In this document: positions 44,214 to 53,285 of the stretch, one piece after another
Layout of the letters: every line of letters begins with the position of its first letter
How positions within the stretch are numbered: position 1 is the first letter of the stretch
NCBI RefSeq assembly: GCF_031157275.1
Contig: NZ_JAVIFW010000001.1
Span: forward strand, 806,001-870,000
Source: Streptomyces sp. LHD-70
Lineage (GTDB): Bacteria; Actinomycetota; Actinomycetes; Streptomycetales; Streptomycetaceae
Reading direction: 5' to 3'
Length of the DNA stretch: 64,000 nucleotides
The notes under the pieces: generated by a model
Database searches by the model: none
Seen by the model: the letters and a program-made list of their open reading frames with translations, nothing else
Told to the model about the DNA's origin: nothing
Position numbers and translations under genes: made by a program

Positions 44214-45047
44214 TCAGCCGCGCTCGTCCCGTTCGCACACGAAGATCGCAGTACCCGGGATCAGTCCGCCGCGCAGCGGGGACCAGCCGCCCCACTCCTG
44301 GGTGTTCCACTCCGGCCACTCCGGCTCGACCAGGTCCACGAGCCGGAAGCCGCCCGCGACCACGTCCCGCACCCGGTCGCCGACGGTCCGGTGGTGCTCC
44401 ACATAGACGGCGCGGCCCTGCTCGTCCTGCTCTACATAAGGAGTGCGGTCGAAGTAGGAGGCGGACACGGACAGGCCCTCGGGGCCCGGCTCGTCCGGGA
44501 ACGCCCAGCGCAGCGGGTGCGTCACGGAGAACACGAACCGCCCGCCCGGCCGCAGCACCCGGCGCACCTCGCGCAGCACGAGCACCGGGTCGGCGACGAA
44601 CGGCAGCGCCCCGTACGCGGAGCAGGCCAGGTCGAAGGAGCAGTCGGCGAAGGGCAGCGCACCCGCGTCCGCCTGTACAAGGGGAAAGGGCGCCGCCGAG
44701 TTCAGCTCGTCGATCCGCAGCGCGTGCTGGAGCTGGCGGTGGGAGAGGTCGAGGGCGACCGGGCGCGCTCCCTGGGCGGCCAGCCAGCGCGAGCACTGCG
44801 CGGCGCCGGCGCCGATCTCCAGTACGTCCCGGCCCTTCAGGTCCTCGGCCGGGCCGAGCAGCTCGGCCTCGACCTCGTCGAGCCCCTCGGGGCTCCAGAC
44901 GAAGCGGTCGTCGCCGAGGAAGGTGCCGTGCTCGACCTGGTACTCGTCCGCGTTCCGGTCCCACCAGCCGCGGTTCGCGCGGCTGCTCTCGGTGACGCCC
45001 GAGTCACGCCGGGTCGCTTCCGGCTCGGGCAGCTCGTGCTCTTGGAT
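44214..45047 (-). CDS. Class I SAM-dependent methyltransferase with no ordinary start codon
   Basis: The frame codes a complete methyltransferase: NRGWWDRNADEYQVEHGTFL, SAM loop VLEIGAGAAQCSRWLAAQGA, acidic ALDLS, LACSAYGALPFV and the HPLRWAFPDEPGP / YFDRTPYVE C-terminal region. But upstream of GTG 44585, which is inside the fold, there is no ATG, GTG or TTG in frame. The best start is an ATC codon at 45047-45045, preceded by AGGGAG with a 6-base spacer. Either an AUC start is used, or a base differs from the ancestral or true sequence. From there it would be 277 residues. Substrate unknown. Confidence 0.75.
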   Translation of the reverse strand: MQEHELPEPEATRRDSGVTESSRANRGWWDRNADEYQVEHGTFLGDDRFVWSPEGLDEVEAELLGPAEDLKGRDVLEIGAGAAQCSRWLAAQGARPVALDLSHRQLQHALRIDELNSAAPFPLVQADAGALPFADCSFDLACSAYGALPFVADPVLVLREVRRVLRPGGRFVFSVTHPLRWAFPDEPGPEGLSVSASYFDRTPYVEQDEQGRAVYVEHHRTVGDRVRDVVAGGFRLVDLVEPEWPEWNTQEWGGWSPLRGGLIPGTAIFVCERDERG

Positions 45048-45185
45048 GGTCGACTCCCTCGTCGTACTGTTCCGTCTTGTCCTCGAAAGCTGTCGCTGCG
45101 GGGTATTGCGGGGCGCCGTTGGCCTCGTGCGACAGTTCTTGTGCCGGGATTGCGGCGATCCGCCCCGGGTGCCCGGCTTCGCGCA

Positions 45186-45214
45186 TTGACCCTGCCCGGC
45201 AGCCCCCGTATGCT
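45186..45214 (+). promoter_or_regulatory. Vegetative promoter of rpsA
   Basis: TTGACC (45186-45191), a 17-base spacer, TATGCT (45209-45214): a near-consensus HrdB-type promoter. Transcription would start near 45221 and give an rpsA leader of about 208 bases. Confidence 0.7.
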
Positions 45215-45323
45215 ACAAGTTGCGCTGGCGGCCTGCGCTCCTCAGACAGAGCAGGGTGCGCTCGCATCTGTTGTATGTCCCCTCGGTTGTCGAGGCGATT
45301 CCGTTTTCCCTTGGGAAGTCTTC

Positions 45324-45386
45324 ATGGGGAAACCGCGCCTCCTGAACTGTCTGGCTTCTGCAGGGCGAAATGGGCTCTCGGCGTAG
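45324..45386 (+). CDS. Possible leader peptide upstream of rpsA
   Basis: 20-codon ORF MGKPRLLNCLASAGRNGLSA in the rpsA leader. Its ATG has GGGAAG 6-7 bases upstream, better spaced than the SD-like GGAG before rpsA itself (12 bases away). The leader around it has competing hairpins (TTCCC/GGGAA at 45308-45319, or TTTCCC with GGGGAAA near 45330). It ends 42 bases before rpsA, so it could regulate S1 synthesis. No homology evidence. Confidence 0.3.
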   Translation: MGKPRLLNCLASAGRNGLSA

Positions 45387-45428
45387 CAGTACCTACGACT
45401 CACTGTCCGTACCGGAGCCCTTTCCCAC

Positions 45429-46943
45429 ATGACGAGCAGCACCGAGACCACCGCCACCACCCCGCAGGTTGCGGTCAACGACATCGGTAACGAGGAAGCC
45501 TTCCTCGCCGCGATCGACGAGACGATCAAGTACTTCAACGACGGCGACATCGTCGACGGCGTCATCGTGAAGGTCGACCGGGACGAGGTCCTGCTCGACA
45601 TCGGTTACAAGACCGAAGGCGTCATCCCGAGCCGCGAACTCTCCATCAAGCACGACGTCGACCCCAACGAGGTCGTCGCCGTCGGTGACGAGATCGAGGC
45701 CCTGGTTCTCCAGAAGGAGGACAAGGAAGGCCGTCTGATCCTGTCCAAGAAGCGCGCTCAGTACGAGCGTGCCTGGGGCACGATCGAGAAGATCAAGGAA
45801 GAAGACGGCATCGTCACCGGTACCGTCATCGAGGTCGTCAAGGGTGGTCTCATCCTCGACATCGGCCTCCGTGGCTTCCTTCCGGCCTCCCTCGTCGAGA
45901 TGCGCCGCGTCCGCGACCTCCAGCCCTACGTGGGCAAGGAGCTCGAGGCCAAGATCATCGAGCTGGACAAGAACCGCAACAACGTGGTCCTGTCCCGCCG
46001 TGCCTGGCTCGAGCAGACCCAGTCCGAGGTTCGCCAGACGTTCCTCACGACCCTCCAGAAGGGTCAGGTCCGCTCCGGCGTCGTTTCCTCGATCGTCAAC
46101 TTCGGTGCCTTCGTGGACCTCGGTGGCGTCGACGGTCTCGTGCACGTCTCCGAGCTTTCCTGGAAGCACATCGACCACCCCTCCGAGGTTGTCGAGGTCG
46201 GCCAGGAAGTCACCGTCGAGGTTCTCGACGTGGACATGGACCGCGAGCGCGTGTCCCTGTCGCTCAAGGCGACGCAGGAAGACCCGTGGCAGCAGTTCGC
46301 CCGCACCCACCAGATCGGCCAGGTCGTGCCCGGCAAGGTCACGAAGCTGGTTCCGTTCGGTGCGTTCGTCCGCGTGGACGAGGGCATCGAGGGTCTGGTC
46401 CACATCTCCGAGCTGGCCGAGCGCCACGTGGAGATCCCGGAGCAGGTCGTCCAGGTCAACGACGAGATCTTCGTCAAGGTCATCGACATCGACCTCGAGC
46501 GTCGCCGCATCAGCCTCTCGCTGAAGCAGGCCAACGAGGCCTTCGGCGCCGACCCGTCGGTCGTCGAGTTCGACCCGACCCTGTACGGCATGGCCGCGTC
46601 GTACGACGACCAGGGCAACTACATCTACCCCGAGGGCTTCGACCCCGAGACCAACGACTGGCTCGAGGGCTACGAGACCCAGCGCGAGGCCTGGGAGACC
46701 CAGTACGCCGAGGCGCAGACGCGCTTCGAGCAGCACCAGGCTCAGGTCATCAAGTCCCGCGAGGCCGACGCCCAGGCCGAGGCCGAGGGTGCGGCTGCGC
46801 CCAGCGGTGCGGCTCCGGCTGCGGCCGGCGGTGGCGGCGGCGGCGGTTCGTACTCCTCGGAGTCGGACGACAACTCCGGCGCCCTGGCTTCGGACGAGGC
46901 GCTGGCCGCGCTTCGCGAGAAGCTGGCCGGTGGTCAGAGCTGA
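45429..46943 (+). CDS. rpsA: 30S ribosomal protein S1
   Basis: 504 residues, ATG 45429. Four S1 RNA-binding domains, approximately residues 36-105, 122-190, 208-277 and 294-363; domains 3 and 4 are the most conserved (VNFGAFVDLGGVDGLVHVSELSW; VPFGAFVRVDEGIEGLVHISELAE). The C-terminal ~140 residues are low-complexity: Glu/Gln/Ala-rich, then a Gly run and an acidic end, typical of actinobacterial S1. S1 helps unstructured leaders load on ribosomes, although leaderless messages do not need it. Codon usage is biased to optimal codons. A strong promoter and terminator frame the gene. Confidence 0.97.
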   Translation: MTSSTETTATTPQVAVNDIGNEEAFLAAIDETIKYFNDGDIVDGVIVKVDRDEVLLDIGYKTEGVIPSRELSIKHDVDPNEVVAVGDEIEALVLQKEDKEGRLILSKKRAQYERAWGTIEKIKEEDGIVTGTVIEVVKGGLILDIGLRGFLPASLVEMRRVRDLQPYVGKELEAKIIELDKNRNNVVLSRRAWLEQTQSEVRQTFLTTLQKGQVRSGVVSSIVNFGAFVDLGGVDGLVHVSELSWKHIDHPSEVVEVGQEVTVEVLDVDMDRERVSLSLKATQEDPWQQFARTHQIGQVVPGKVTKLVPFGAFVRVDEGIEGLVHISELAERHVEIPEQVVQVNDEIFVKVIDIDLERRRISLSLKQANEAFGADPSVVEFDPTLYGMAASYDDQGNYIYPEGFDPETNDWLEGYETQREAWETQYAEAQTRFEQHQAQVIKSREADAQAEAEGAAAPSGAAPAAAGGGGGGGSYSSESDDNSGALASDEALAALREKLAGGQS

Positions 46944-46971
46944 ATCGCTCTGCGCTAGCAGGTAGTTGAAC

Positions 46972-47005
46972 AAGTGGGCCCGCACCTTTTGGTGCGGGCC
47001 CACTT
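46972..47005 (+). terminator. Terminator of rpsA
   Basis: Perfect 15-bp stem AAGTGGGCCCGCACC (46972-46986) and GGTGCGGGCCCACTT (46991-47005) with a TTTT loop, 28 bases past the stop. Confidence 0.9.
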
Positions 47006-47060
47006 GCTGTTTCGCCCACCTGTAGTGGCGGCCTTTTGCCGTCGCGCGGGTGCGGCTCTC

Positions 47061-47116
47061 GTCGTGGTTGCTTGCGCCCCGCGGCGGAGCCGCAAATGTC
47101 ACAGCCCCGCGCCCCT
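47061..47116. repeat. Dispersed convergent-gap element, copy B
   Basis: 52/56 identical to 971-1026, again directly at the 3' end of a reverse-strand gene for a secreted protein (its stop overlaps the element's edge). Confidence 0.6.
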
Positions 47117-48071
47117 ATCGGGGCGTGACCTCGATGTTCGTCAGGCCCTTGCCGCCCGTGACCGTATTGCTCGCGTGGACCGTCGTCGGGCAGGCGTCGC
47201 TGTGGTTGGCCACGTTGATCGCCAGCTGCTTGCCGCCCGTCGCGCCCGTCAGGTCCGAGGCGTTGTCGCGGAAGACCGTGCCGCAGCCCCAGCCGGGCTT
47301 CTGACTGTGGGTCTCGTAGCCGTTGTTCGTGGTGTTCTTGCCCCGGTTGTTCTCCACCAGGACGTCGTTGCCCTTCACATCGACCCATGAGTCGTCGTAG
47401 TTCGCGCCCGTCAGGCCCTTGCCGTCGAAGGTGTTGCCGGTGATCTGGGCGCCCGTGGTGCCCTCCTTGATGTCGACGCTCTCGCCGCCGACGTCCGGGC
47501 CGATGGTGTTGCCGGTGATCCGCACACGGTCGCTCTTGTCGTCGAGGGTGTTGGCGCTGCCCACGTAGATGCCCTCGCCCATGCCGCGGCCGTCGTTGCC
47601 GGTGTCGTAGATGCGGGAGTCCTTGATGACGCCGTCGCTCGACGACTTGCGGAAGTGGACGCCCTCCATGTCCAGGCCGTGCACCGTGACGGAGTCGACG
47701 GTCACCCCGCGGGCCGCGTCGATCATGATGCCCTTCTGGCCGCCCGTGACGGTGATGCCCTGCACGGTCCAGTACGCGGCCCCGTCGAGGTGCAGGCCAT
47801 AGCCGCCGCCCGCCGTCAGGACCGCCTTCGGGGAGCCGGTGAGCGTGATGCGGGCGTCGGAGCGGGCCGCCGTCGTGGTCTTGAAGTTGCCGCTGTACGT
47901 GCCGTCGGCGAGGCGGATGGTGTCGCCGGCGCGGGCCGAGGACAGGGCCGACTTCAACTCGGCCGAGGTGGACACGTCGATGACCGCGTCCGGAGCCACG
48001 GCCGCCGCCGAGGGGCCGGCTGCGGCGGCCGTCAGGGCGGCCAGGGCGGTGAGGAGAGTACGCGTACGCAT
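47115..48071 (-). CDS. Secreted right-handed beta-helix protein (polysaccharide-lyase-like)
   Basis: 318 residues, ATG 48071 with GGAGAACCCCC just upstream. Signal peptide (RTRTLLTALAALTAAAAGPSAAA). The rest shows parallel beta-helix repeats: SARAGDTIRLADGTYSGNF, GYGLHLDGAAYWTVQGITVTGG, GITVDS-like turns, DSRIYDTGNDGRGMGEGIYVGS and ITGNTIGPDVGGESVDIKEG. The start resembles chondroitinase-B/alginate-lyase (PL6-type) proteins and also pectate-lyase-like folds; catalytic residues are not certain. Extracellular, probably binds or degrades an acidic polysaccharide. Confidence 0.8.
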   Translation of the reverse strand: MRTRTLLTALAALTAAAAGPSAAAVAPDAVIDVSTSAELKSALSSARAGDTIRLADGTYSGNFKTTTAARSDARITLTGSPKAVLTAGGGYGLHLDGAAYWTVQGITVTGGQKGIMIDAARGVTVDSVTVHGLDMEGVHFRKSSSDGVIKDSRIYDTGNDGRGMGEGIYVGSANTLDDKSDRVRITGNTIGPDVGGESVDIKEGTTGAQITGNTFDGKGLTGANYDDSWVDVKGNDVLVENNRGKNTTNNGYETHSQKPGWGCGTVFRDNASDLTGATGGKQLAINVANHSDACPTTVHASNTVTGGKGLTNIEVTPR

Positions 48072-48278
48072 GTGGGGGTTCTCCTATATGAATGTGGGGC
48101 CCGTTTGTGAACGAGGGGCTGCTCCCGGAAGGTAGAGGCGAGGCATGTCCGCGTCAAGGTCTGGACCAGGGGGCGCCGGTGAACTCGGCTCAGCGCTCCA
48201 GGTGTTCACGAGCGCGGGTGGGAATGCTCGTGCCGCGTGACGTGTTGTGCAGTACGAACACGAGGAGGAGCGGTCACT

Positions 48279-49217
48279 GTGGTTGATCCCGAGGGTTTGT
48301 ACACGTGGGAGCCGAAGGGCCTGGCGGTCGTAGACATGGCGCTGGCGCAGGAGTCGGCCGGGCTCGTCATGCTCTACCACTTCGATGGATACATCGACGC
48401 CGGTGACACCGGTGACCAGATCGTCGAGAAGCTCATCGACACGCTCCCCGGCCAGGTCGTCGCCCGCTTCGACCACGACCGGCTGATCGACTACCGCGCG
48501 CGCCGCCCCCTGCTCACCTTCGAGCGCGACCGCTGGAGCGACTACGAGGTCCCGACCCTCGAAGTGCGCCTCCTTCAGGACGCCACCGGCGCGCCCTTCC
48601 TGCTGCTCTCCGGACCCGAGCCGGACGTCGAGTGGGAGCGGTTCGCGGCCGCCGTCAAGCAGATCGTCGAGCGCCTCGGCGTCCGCCTGTCGGTGAACTT
48701 CCACGGCATCCCCATGGGCGTCCCGCACACCAGACCCGTGGGCCTCACCCCGCACGGCAACCGCAGCGACCTCGTGCCCGGACACAGCTCGCCCTTCGAC
48801 GAGGCGCAGGTGCCCGGCAGCGCGGAGGCCCTGATCGAGTACCGCCTGATGAGGGCCGGCCACGACGTGCTCGGTGTCGCGGCGCACGTCCCGCACTACA
48901 TCGCCCGCTCCGCCTACCCGGACGCGGCGCTCACCGCCCTGGAGTCGGTCACCTCGGCCACCGGTCTGGTGCTGCCCGCGGCTGTGCACGCCCTGCGCAC
49001 CGAGGCGCACCGCACGCAGAACGAGATCGACCGCCAGATCCAGGAGGGGGACGAGGAACTGGTCGCCATGGTCCAGGGACTTGAGCACCAGTACGACGCG
49101 GCGGCGGGTGCGGAGACGCGCGGCAACATGCTCGCCGAACCGGTGGAGATCCCCTCCGCGGACGAGATCGGCCGAGAGTTCGAGCGCTTCCTCGCGGAGC
49201 GGGAGGGCGAGGGCTAG
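48279..49217 (+). CDS. PAC2-family protein (proteasome assembly chaperone-like)
   Basis: 312 residues from GTG 48279, with GAGGAGGAG 9 bases upstream. PAC2 family: [47 protein letters not shown] at residues ~28-75, [38 protein letters not shown] and [19 protein letters not shown]. In actinobacteria, which have proteasomes, PAC2 proteins have been proposed as assembly or related factors; this is not proven. Cytoplasmic. Upstream GTG in frame is ruled out by the Shine-Dalgarno position. Confidence 0.85.
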   Translation: MVDPEGLYTWEPKGLAVVDMALAQESAGLVMLYHFDGYIDAGDTGDQIVEKLIDTLPGQVVARFDHDRLIDYRARRPLLTFERDRWSDYEVPTLEVRLLQDATGAPFLLLSGPEPDVEWERFAAAVKQIVERLGVRLSVNFHGIPMGVPHTRPVGLTPHGNRSDLVPGHSSPFDEAQVPGSAEALIEYRLMRAGHDVLGVAAHVPHYIARSAYPDAALTALESVTSATGLVLPAAVHALRTEAHRTQNEIDRQIQEGDEELVAMVQGLEHQYDAAAGAETRGNMLAEPVEIPSADEIGREFERFLAEREGEG

Positions 49218-49226
49218 GCGCCGCCT

Positions 49227-49292
49227 CCCTGTGGGCCAGGCCCCCCTGTGGGCCAAGCTCCCCGTGGGCCAGGCCCCCTGTGGGTCGGGCCC
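49227..49292 (+). repeat. 17-bp imperfect tandem repeat after the PAC2 gene
   Basis: Four units resembling CCCTGTGGGCCAGGCCC at 49227, 49244, 49261 and 49276, in the gap before coaE. Confidence 0.7.
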
Positions 49293-49378
49293 CTTCGGAT
49301 CAGCCTCTCCCTCGGGATCGGGCGCCGGTCGACGTGAAGATCCCGAGGGGACGCGCAGCGGAGAGTGAAGCGAGGCCC

Positions 49379-49384
49379 TAAGCT
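49379..49384 (+). promoter_or_regulatory. -10 element of a leaderless coaE transcript
   Basis: TAAGCT ends 7 bases before the coaE ATG; no Shine-Dalgarno. Confidence 0.4.
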
Positions 49385-49391
49385 GCCGGGC

Positions 49392-50000
49392 ATGCTGAAA
49401 GTGGGTTTGACCGGCGGGATCGGCGCGGGCAAGAGCGAGGTGTCCCGGCTGCTCGCCTCGTACGGCGCGGTCCTGATCGACGCCGACCGGATCGCGCGCG
49501 AGGTCGTGGAACCGGGAACTCCGGGGCTGCGGGCGGTTGTCGAGGCCTTCGGGCCCGAGGTGCTCGCCGCCGACGGCAGCCTCGACCGGCCCCGGCTCGG
49601 CGCCATCGTCTTCGCCGACCCGGACCGCCTCGCCGTCCTCAACGGCATCGTCCACCCCCTGGTGGGCGCCCGCTCCGCCGAGCTGGAAGCCGCGGCCGGC
49701 GCCGACTCCGTCGTCGTACACGATGTGCCGCTGCTCACCGAGAACGGCCTGGCGCCGCTGTACGACCTGGTGGTTGTCGTCGACGCGTCCCCCGAGACGC
49801 AGCTCGACCGGCTCGTACGGCTGCGCGGCATGACCGAGGAGGACGCCCGCGCGCGGATGGCGGCCCAGGCCACCCGCGAGAAGCGCCTGGAGATCGCCGA
49901 CATCGTGATGGACAACGACGGCCCGATCGAGGCGCTGGAACCCCAGGTCCGCACCGTATGGGAGGACCTCGCGCGCCGCGCCGCCGCGAGCGACGCCTGA
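49392..50000 (+). CDS. coaE: Dephospho-CoA kinase
   Basis: 202 residues. P-loop [32 protein letters not shown] (substrate Asp), [45 protein letters not shown] and [23 protein letters not shown]. Catalyses the last step of coenzyme A synthesis, ATP-dependent phosphorylation of the ribose 3'-OH. Lacks the C-terminal GrpB-like domain seen in mycobacterial CoaE. Position next to rpsA is conserved in actinobacteria. Confidence 0.96.
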   Translation: MLKVGLTGGIGAGKSEVSRLLASYGAVLIDADRIAREVVEPGTPGLRAVVEAFGPEVLAADGSLDRPRLGAIVFADPDRLAVLNGIVHPLVGARSAELEAAAGADSVVVHDVPLLTENGLAPLYDLVVVVDASPETQLDRLVRLRGMTEEDARARMAAQATREKRLEIADIVMDNDGPIEALEPQVRTVWEDLARRAAASDA

Positions 50001-50011
50001 AGGCCCCGCCC

Positions 50012-50395
50012 ATGCTCGTTCTGGCGGTGCTGACCGTCCTCGGCGGTCTCGTCGCGGTCCTCGCCGGTGGTTACGGACTGCACCGGACCCGGCGCATGGA
50101 GGAGTCGGTCCAGTCGGTGGAGGCGCTGGTCAAGCCGCCGCAGCCGGGTGCGGACCGGCCGCAAGTGCAGTTCGAGACGGCCGACGGCAAGGTCGTGGAT
50201 ATCGCCTCCCCGGTACGGCGCACGCGCCGCAGGCCGCTGCGGGACGGCAGCGAACTGCGGATCGCGTACGACGCCGACGACCCGCGCGAGATCGTGCTGT
50301 TGAGCCGGGACCGCATCCGCGTCGACCAGGCGTTCATGACGGCAGGGGCGGCGCTCGTGGTGCTGGGCGTGGCGCTGGTCGTACGGGCCTGGTGA
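50012..50395 (+). CDS. DUF3592-type small membrane protein
   Basis: 127 residues from ATG 50012. N-terminal hydrophobic segment (MLVLAVLTVLGGLVAVLAGGYGL), a small beta domain with GELR-like core (VQFETADGKVVDIASPVRRTRR, LRIAYDADDPREIVLLSRDR), and a C-terminal hydrophobic segment (GAALVVLGVALVVRAW). This arrangement matches DUF3592 proteins; function unknown. Starts 11 bases after coaE, likely co-transcribed. Confidence 0.75.
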   Translation: MLVLAVLTVLGGLVAVLAGGYGLHRTRRMEESVQSVEALVKPPQPGADRPQVQFETADGKVVDIASPVRRTRRRPLRDGSELRIAYDADDPREIVLLSRDRIRVDQAFMTAGAALVVLGVALVVRAW

Positions 50396-50475
50396 GCTGC
50401 GGCGGGCGGGCGCGCGGGGTGGAATAGCCTTCGCGCGGGGCGCGTTGATACCGGGAGTGAAGGAAGGACTCAGTC

Positions 50476-50919
50476 GTGCCCGAAAGCATCGGTCGTAACA
50501 GCAGCGGATCCGGCAGCGGTGGCTCCGGCAGCGGTGGCTGCGGCAGCGGTGGCTCCGGGGCGGGGCGCAACCCCGAGACGCATGTCATCGACTTCCGCGC
50601 GGCCGAGCAGCTCCTTGCCGCGCGCGATCCGCGGGGCGCGGTGAAGCTGCTCGACGAGGTCATCGCCGCGCACCCCGAGAACACCGCGGCCCGGCTGCTG
50701 CGTGCCCGCGCGTTCTTCGCCTCCGCCCAACTCCGCGCCGCCGAGCTGGAGTTCTCCATCGTCCTGGAACGCGAGCCGGACAACGCCTTCGCGCACTTCG
50801 CCCTGGCGCGAACGTACGAACGCGCCAACCGGCCCGGGCAGGCCCGCCGCCACTTCCGCCTCGCCGCGGCGCTCGACCCGCAGCCGGAGTACCTCGCGGC
50901 GGCGCGCTTCGACGGATAG
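50476..50919 (+). CDS. Tetratricopeptide-repeat protein
   Basis: 147 residues from GTG 50476 with GGAAGGA 9 bases upstream. The first ~32 residues are a Gly/Ser repeat (SGSGGSGSGGCGSGGSG). Three TPR helix pairs follow, residues ~38-140: DFRAAEQLLAARDPRGAVKLLDEVIAAHPEN, AARLLRARAFFASAQLRAAELEFSIVLEREPDN and AFAHFALARTYERANRPGQARRHFRLAAALDPQ. Protein-protein interaction role; partner unknown. Confidence 0.88.
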   Translation: MPESIGRNSSGSGSGGSGSGGCGSGGSGAGRNPETHVIDFRAAEQLLAARDPRGAVKLLDEVIAAHPENTAARLLRARAFFASAQLRAAELEFSIVLEREPDNAFAHFALARTYERANRPGQARRHFRLAAALDPQPEYLAAARFDG

Positions 50920-50922
50920 CCC

Positions 50923-51201
50923 TCAGCCGGTACGCGGACGCCGGTTGCCGTGGTCCGGTTCGTACGGAGGGACGTCGCGGCCCGGCTGGTAGTGGGGGCC
51001 CTGGTGGATGTGGCGCAGCACCATCACCAGGTCGACCGTGACGATCACCCACAGGACGCCGCAGGCCGCGGCCCAGCCGGGGCGGCCCGCCAGGGCGAAC
51101 GCGACGGTGCCGGCCGTCGCCCAGATCAGGCCCCACAGGCTGAGCCAGAACCGCATCCGGAGCGGACTGCGCGCAGTCACCGGTTCACTGCCCGTGCGCA
51201 T
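50923..51201 (-). CDS. DUF6343-family small membrane protein
   Basis: 92 residues from ATG 51201 (MRTGSEPVTARSPLRMRFW), with GGGAG nine bases upstream; an ATG at 51210 has too little space from that site. Two hydrophobic segments (LWGLIWATAGTVAFALAG and WAAACGVLWVIVTVDLVMVL), then HIHQGPHYQPGRDVPPYEP. Conserved in Streptomyces, function unknown. Stop codon lies 3 bases from the TPR stop. Confidence 0.8.
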   Translation of the reverse strand: MRTGSEPVTARSPLRMRFWLSLWGLIWATAGTVAFALAGRPGWAAACGVLWVIVTVDLVMVLRHIHQGPHYQPGRDVPPYEPDHGNRRPRTG

Positions 51202-51476
51202 CGGAGTCATCTCCCACTGCCGGGTGCACCGAGCCCCCGGCGTCGCTGCTGAGCTGCTCCTTCCAGGATCCACCCGCGGGCGGCCCTTGTGGTAGTCGGT
51301 GCTCGGGTACGTGCCGGATGACCTCGGTCGATGGGGTGGGGTGCACGCGGTGGAGTGGTGCCGTAGAGGCTCTGTGAAACCGTAACGACCATGCGTTGAC
51401 GCGCTCCTGACACGGTGTCGAATTCATGGCACGCTGCCCCGTGCACGCACCACCTCCCGACGAAGGAGAACGCAGC

Positions 51477-52412
51477 GTGATTAGACGCAGCCTTCGAATA
51501 CCCCACAGGGCACTGAGCGCGGCCACCGCGACCGGTGCCCTTGTCGCCGGATTGCTCCTGCAGACCGGTTCCGCCTCCGCCGCCCCCTCGGTGGAGGACT
51601 TCTGGACGGCCGAACGGATGCGGGCCGCCGAACCGCTCGACGTACTGCCCGTGAGCCCCGGTGATCTGAACAAGGTCAAGGAGGGCGTCGAGAAGCTGGT
51701 GCCACCGACCGGGCTGCCGGGCACCGAGGCCTTCCCCGAGACGGGCGGGCCGTGGACCGGCGGCGGCAAGGTCACCAGCACCGCCGGCCGGGTCTTCTTC
51801 ACCTATCAGGGCCGCCAGGCCTCCTGCTCCGGCAACGCCGTGACCAGCGCGAACAAGTCCACGGTCCTCACCGCGGGGCACTGCGTGAAGATGGACGGCG
51901 CCTGGCACACCAACTGGGTCTTCGTCCCCGAGTACAAGGACGGGCAGGCGCCGCACGGCAAGTGGACGGCCGCCAAGACCCTGTCCACGCCGCAGTGGAC
52001 CGCGACCGAGGACATCAACTACGACGTCGGCGCCGCGGTCGTGAACCCGCTCGACGGCAAGAAGCTCACCGACGTCGTCGGCGCCCAGGGCGTGGCCTTC
52101 AACACCGGCTACAACAAGAAGTTGTACGCCTTCGGCTACCCCGCCGCCGACCCGTACGACGGCTCGAAGCTGATCCACTGCAGCGGCGACTCCATCCAGG
52201 ACCCGCTGCTCTCCTCGGACCACGGCCTGTCCTGCGACATGACCGGCGGCTCCAGTGGCGGCCCCTGGTTCCAGGACTTCGACGAGGCGTCCGGAACCGG
52301 CCTGCAGAACTCGGTGAACAGCTTCGGCTACACCTTCCTGCCGGGCTTCATGTTCGGCCCCTACTTCGGGGACGACGCGAAGAACCTGTACGAGAAGGCC
52401 CAGGCGAGCTGA
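51477..52412 (+). CDS. Secreted trypsin-like serine protease (V8/glutamyl-type fold)
   Basis: 311 residues from GTG 51477 with GAAGGAGAA 7 bases upstream. Signal peptide (RRSLRIPHRALSAATATGALVAGLLL, cleavage near ASA). A propeptide of ~60 residues precedes the catalytic domain: TVLTAGHCV (His), DINYDVGAAVV (Asp) and MTGGSSGGPW (Ser). The pattern of disulfide Cys and QASCSGNAV fits the Streptomyces peptidase group related to V8 endopeptidases. Extracellular. A TTGACG at 51396 may be the -35 of its promoter, but the matching -10 is weak. Confidence 0.9.
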   Translation: MIRRSLRIPHRALSAATATGALVAGLLLQTGSASAAPSVEDFWTAERMRAAEPLDVLPVSPGDLNKVKEGVEKLVPPTGLPGTEAFPETGGPWTGGGKVTSTAGRVFFTYQGRQASCSGNAVTSANKSTVLTAGHCVKMDGAWHTNWVFVPEYKDGQAPHGKWTAAKTLSTPQWTATEDINYDVGAAVVNPLDGKKLTDVVGAQGVAFNTGYNKKLYAFGYPAADPYDGSKLIHCSGDSIQDPLLSSDHGLSCDMTGGSSGGPWFQDFDEASGTGLQNSVNSFGYTFLPGFMFGPYFGDDAKNLYEKAQAS

Positions 52413-52530
52413 GTCGGGTGTGAGTGTTCCGTGGCCCCCGCATCGAACCGGTGCGGGGGCCGCGTTCGTCTTCACTCGAAAGGGTGAGGAGGCCGGGAAC
52501 TCCCGTGCCGTGCACGGCCGTTGGTCCGGT

Positions 52531-53265
52531 ATGAGCGAACTGATCCGCGAGGGGTACTCGGGTACGGGGCCGGGGGCCATCACGCCCGACGGCTGTGCGG
52601 TCGAGCTGTACGCGCGGCTCAAGGCGGGGGCCGAGCCGGAGGTGATCGCGGGTGCCGTGCCGCCGGGCGCCCGGCTGCTCGAACTCGGCTGCGGGGCCGG
52701 GAGGTTGACGCGTCCGCTGACCGAGCGCGGCTTCACGGTGACGGCGGTCGACGAGTCGGCGGAGATGCTGGCGCACGTCGAGGGCCTGCCGGGCGTGGCG
52801 CGTGCGGTGCGCAGCCCCATCGAGGCGCTCGCCGGGGGAGCGCTCGGCGAGCGGTGCGAGCGGTTCGAGCGGTTCGATGTAGTGCTGCTCGCGTCGTTCC
52901 TCGTGCACGCCGCCGACCCCGAGGTGCGGGACGGCATCCTGCGGGCCTGCCGCACCCATGTGGCGGACGACGGCTGCGTCCTGATCCAGCGCGAAGGCGC
53001 CGATTACCACACGGACCTGCCGAGAGAGCGCGTCGACCCCGCCGGGTACACGGTCCGCATCGTGTCGTCCACGCCGGTCGGCGGCGGGGTCAACTCCGTG
53101 CACGCGCAGTACATATGGCCGGATGCCACCTGGACGCAGACGTTCAGGGCGCGGGTGCTGAGCACGGCGGAGTTCGAGGAGCACCTGGCACGCGCCGGGC
53201 TCGCGGTGGACCGCGTCCTGACGGACGACGGGACGTGGGTGCGGGCACGGCCGGTCACGGCCTAG
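52531..53265 (+). CDS. Class I SAM-dependent methyltransferase
   Basis: 244 residues, ATG 52531. Motif I LLELGCGAGRLTRPL, acidic VTAVDESAEML, then VVLLASFLVHAADPEVR and a beta-rich C-terminal half (GGGVNSVHAQYIWPDATWTQTFRARVLSTAEFEEHL). Small-molecule methyltransferase type 11/25; substrate unknown. Stands alone; the gene ends in pentanucleotide microsatellite sequence. Confidence 0.88.
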   Translation: MSELIREGYSGTGPGAITPDGCAVELYARLKAGAEPEVIAGAVPPGARLLELGCGAGRLTRPLTERGFTVTAVDESAEMLAHVEGLPGVARAVRSPIEALAGGALGERCERFERFDVVLLASFLVHAADPEVRDGILRACRTHVADDGCVLIQREGADYHTDLPRERVDPAGYTVRIVSSTPVGGGVNSVHAQYIWPDATWTQTFRARVLSTAEFEEHLARAGLAVDRVLTDDGTWVRARPVTA

Positions 53266-53285
53266 GCGGGGTCGGGCCGCTGAGA

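Noticed and set aside
44161..44964. Arg/Pro-rich reverse ORF over the methyltransferase
   Set aside because: No domain is visible in it, whereas the adjacent frame codes a full methyltransferase.
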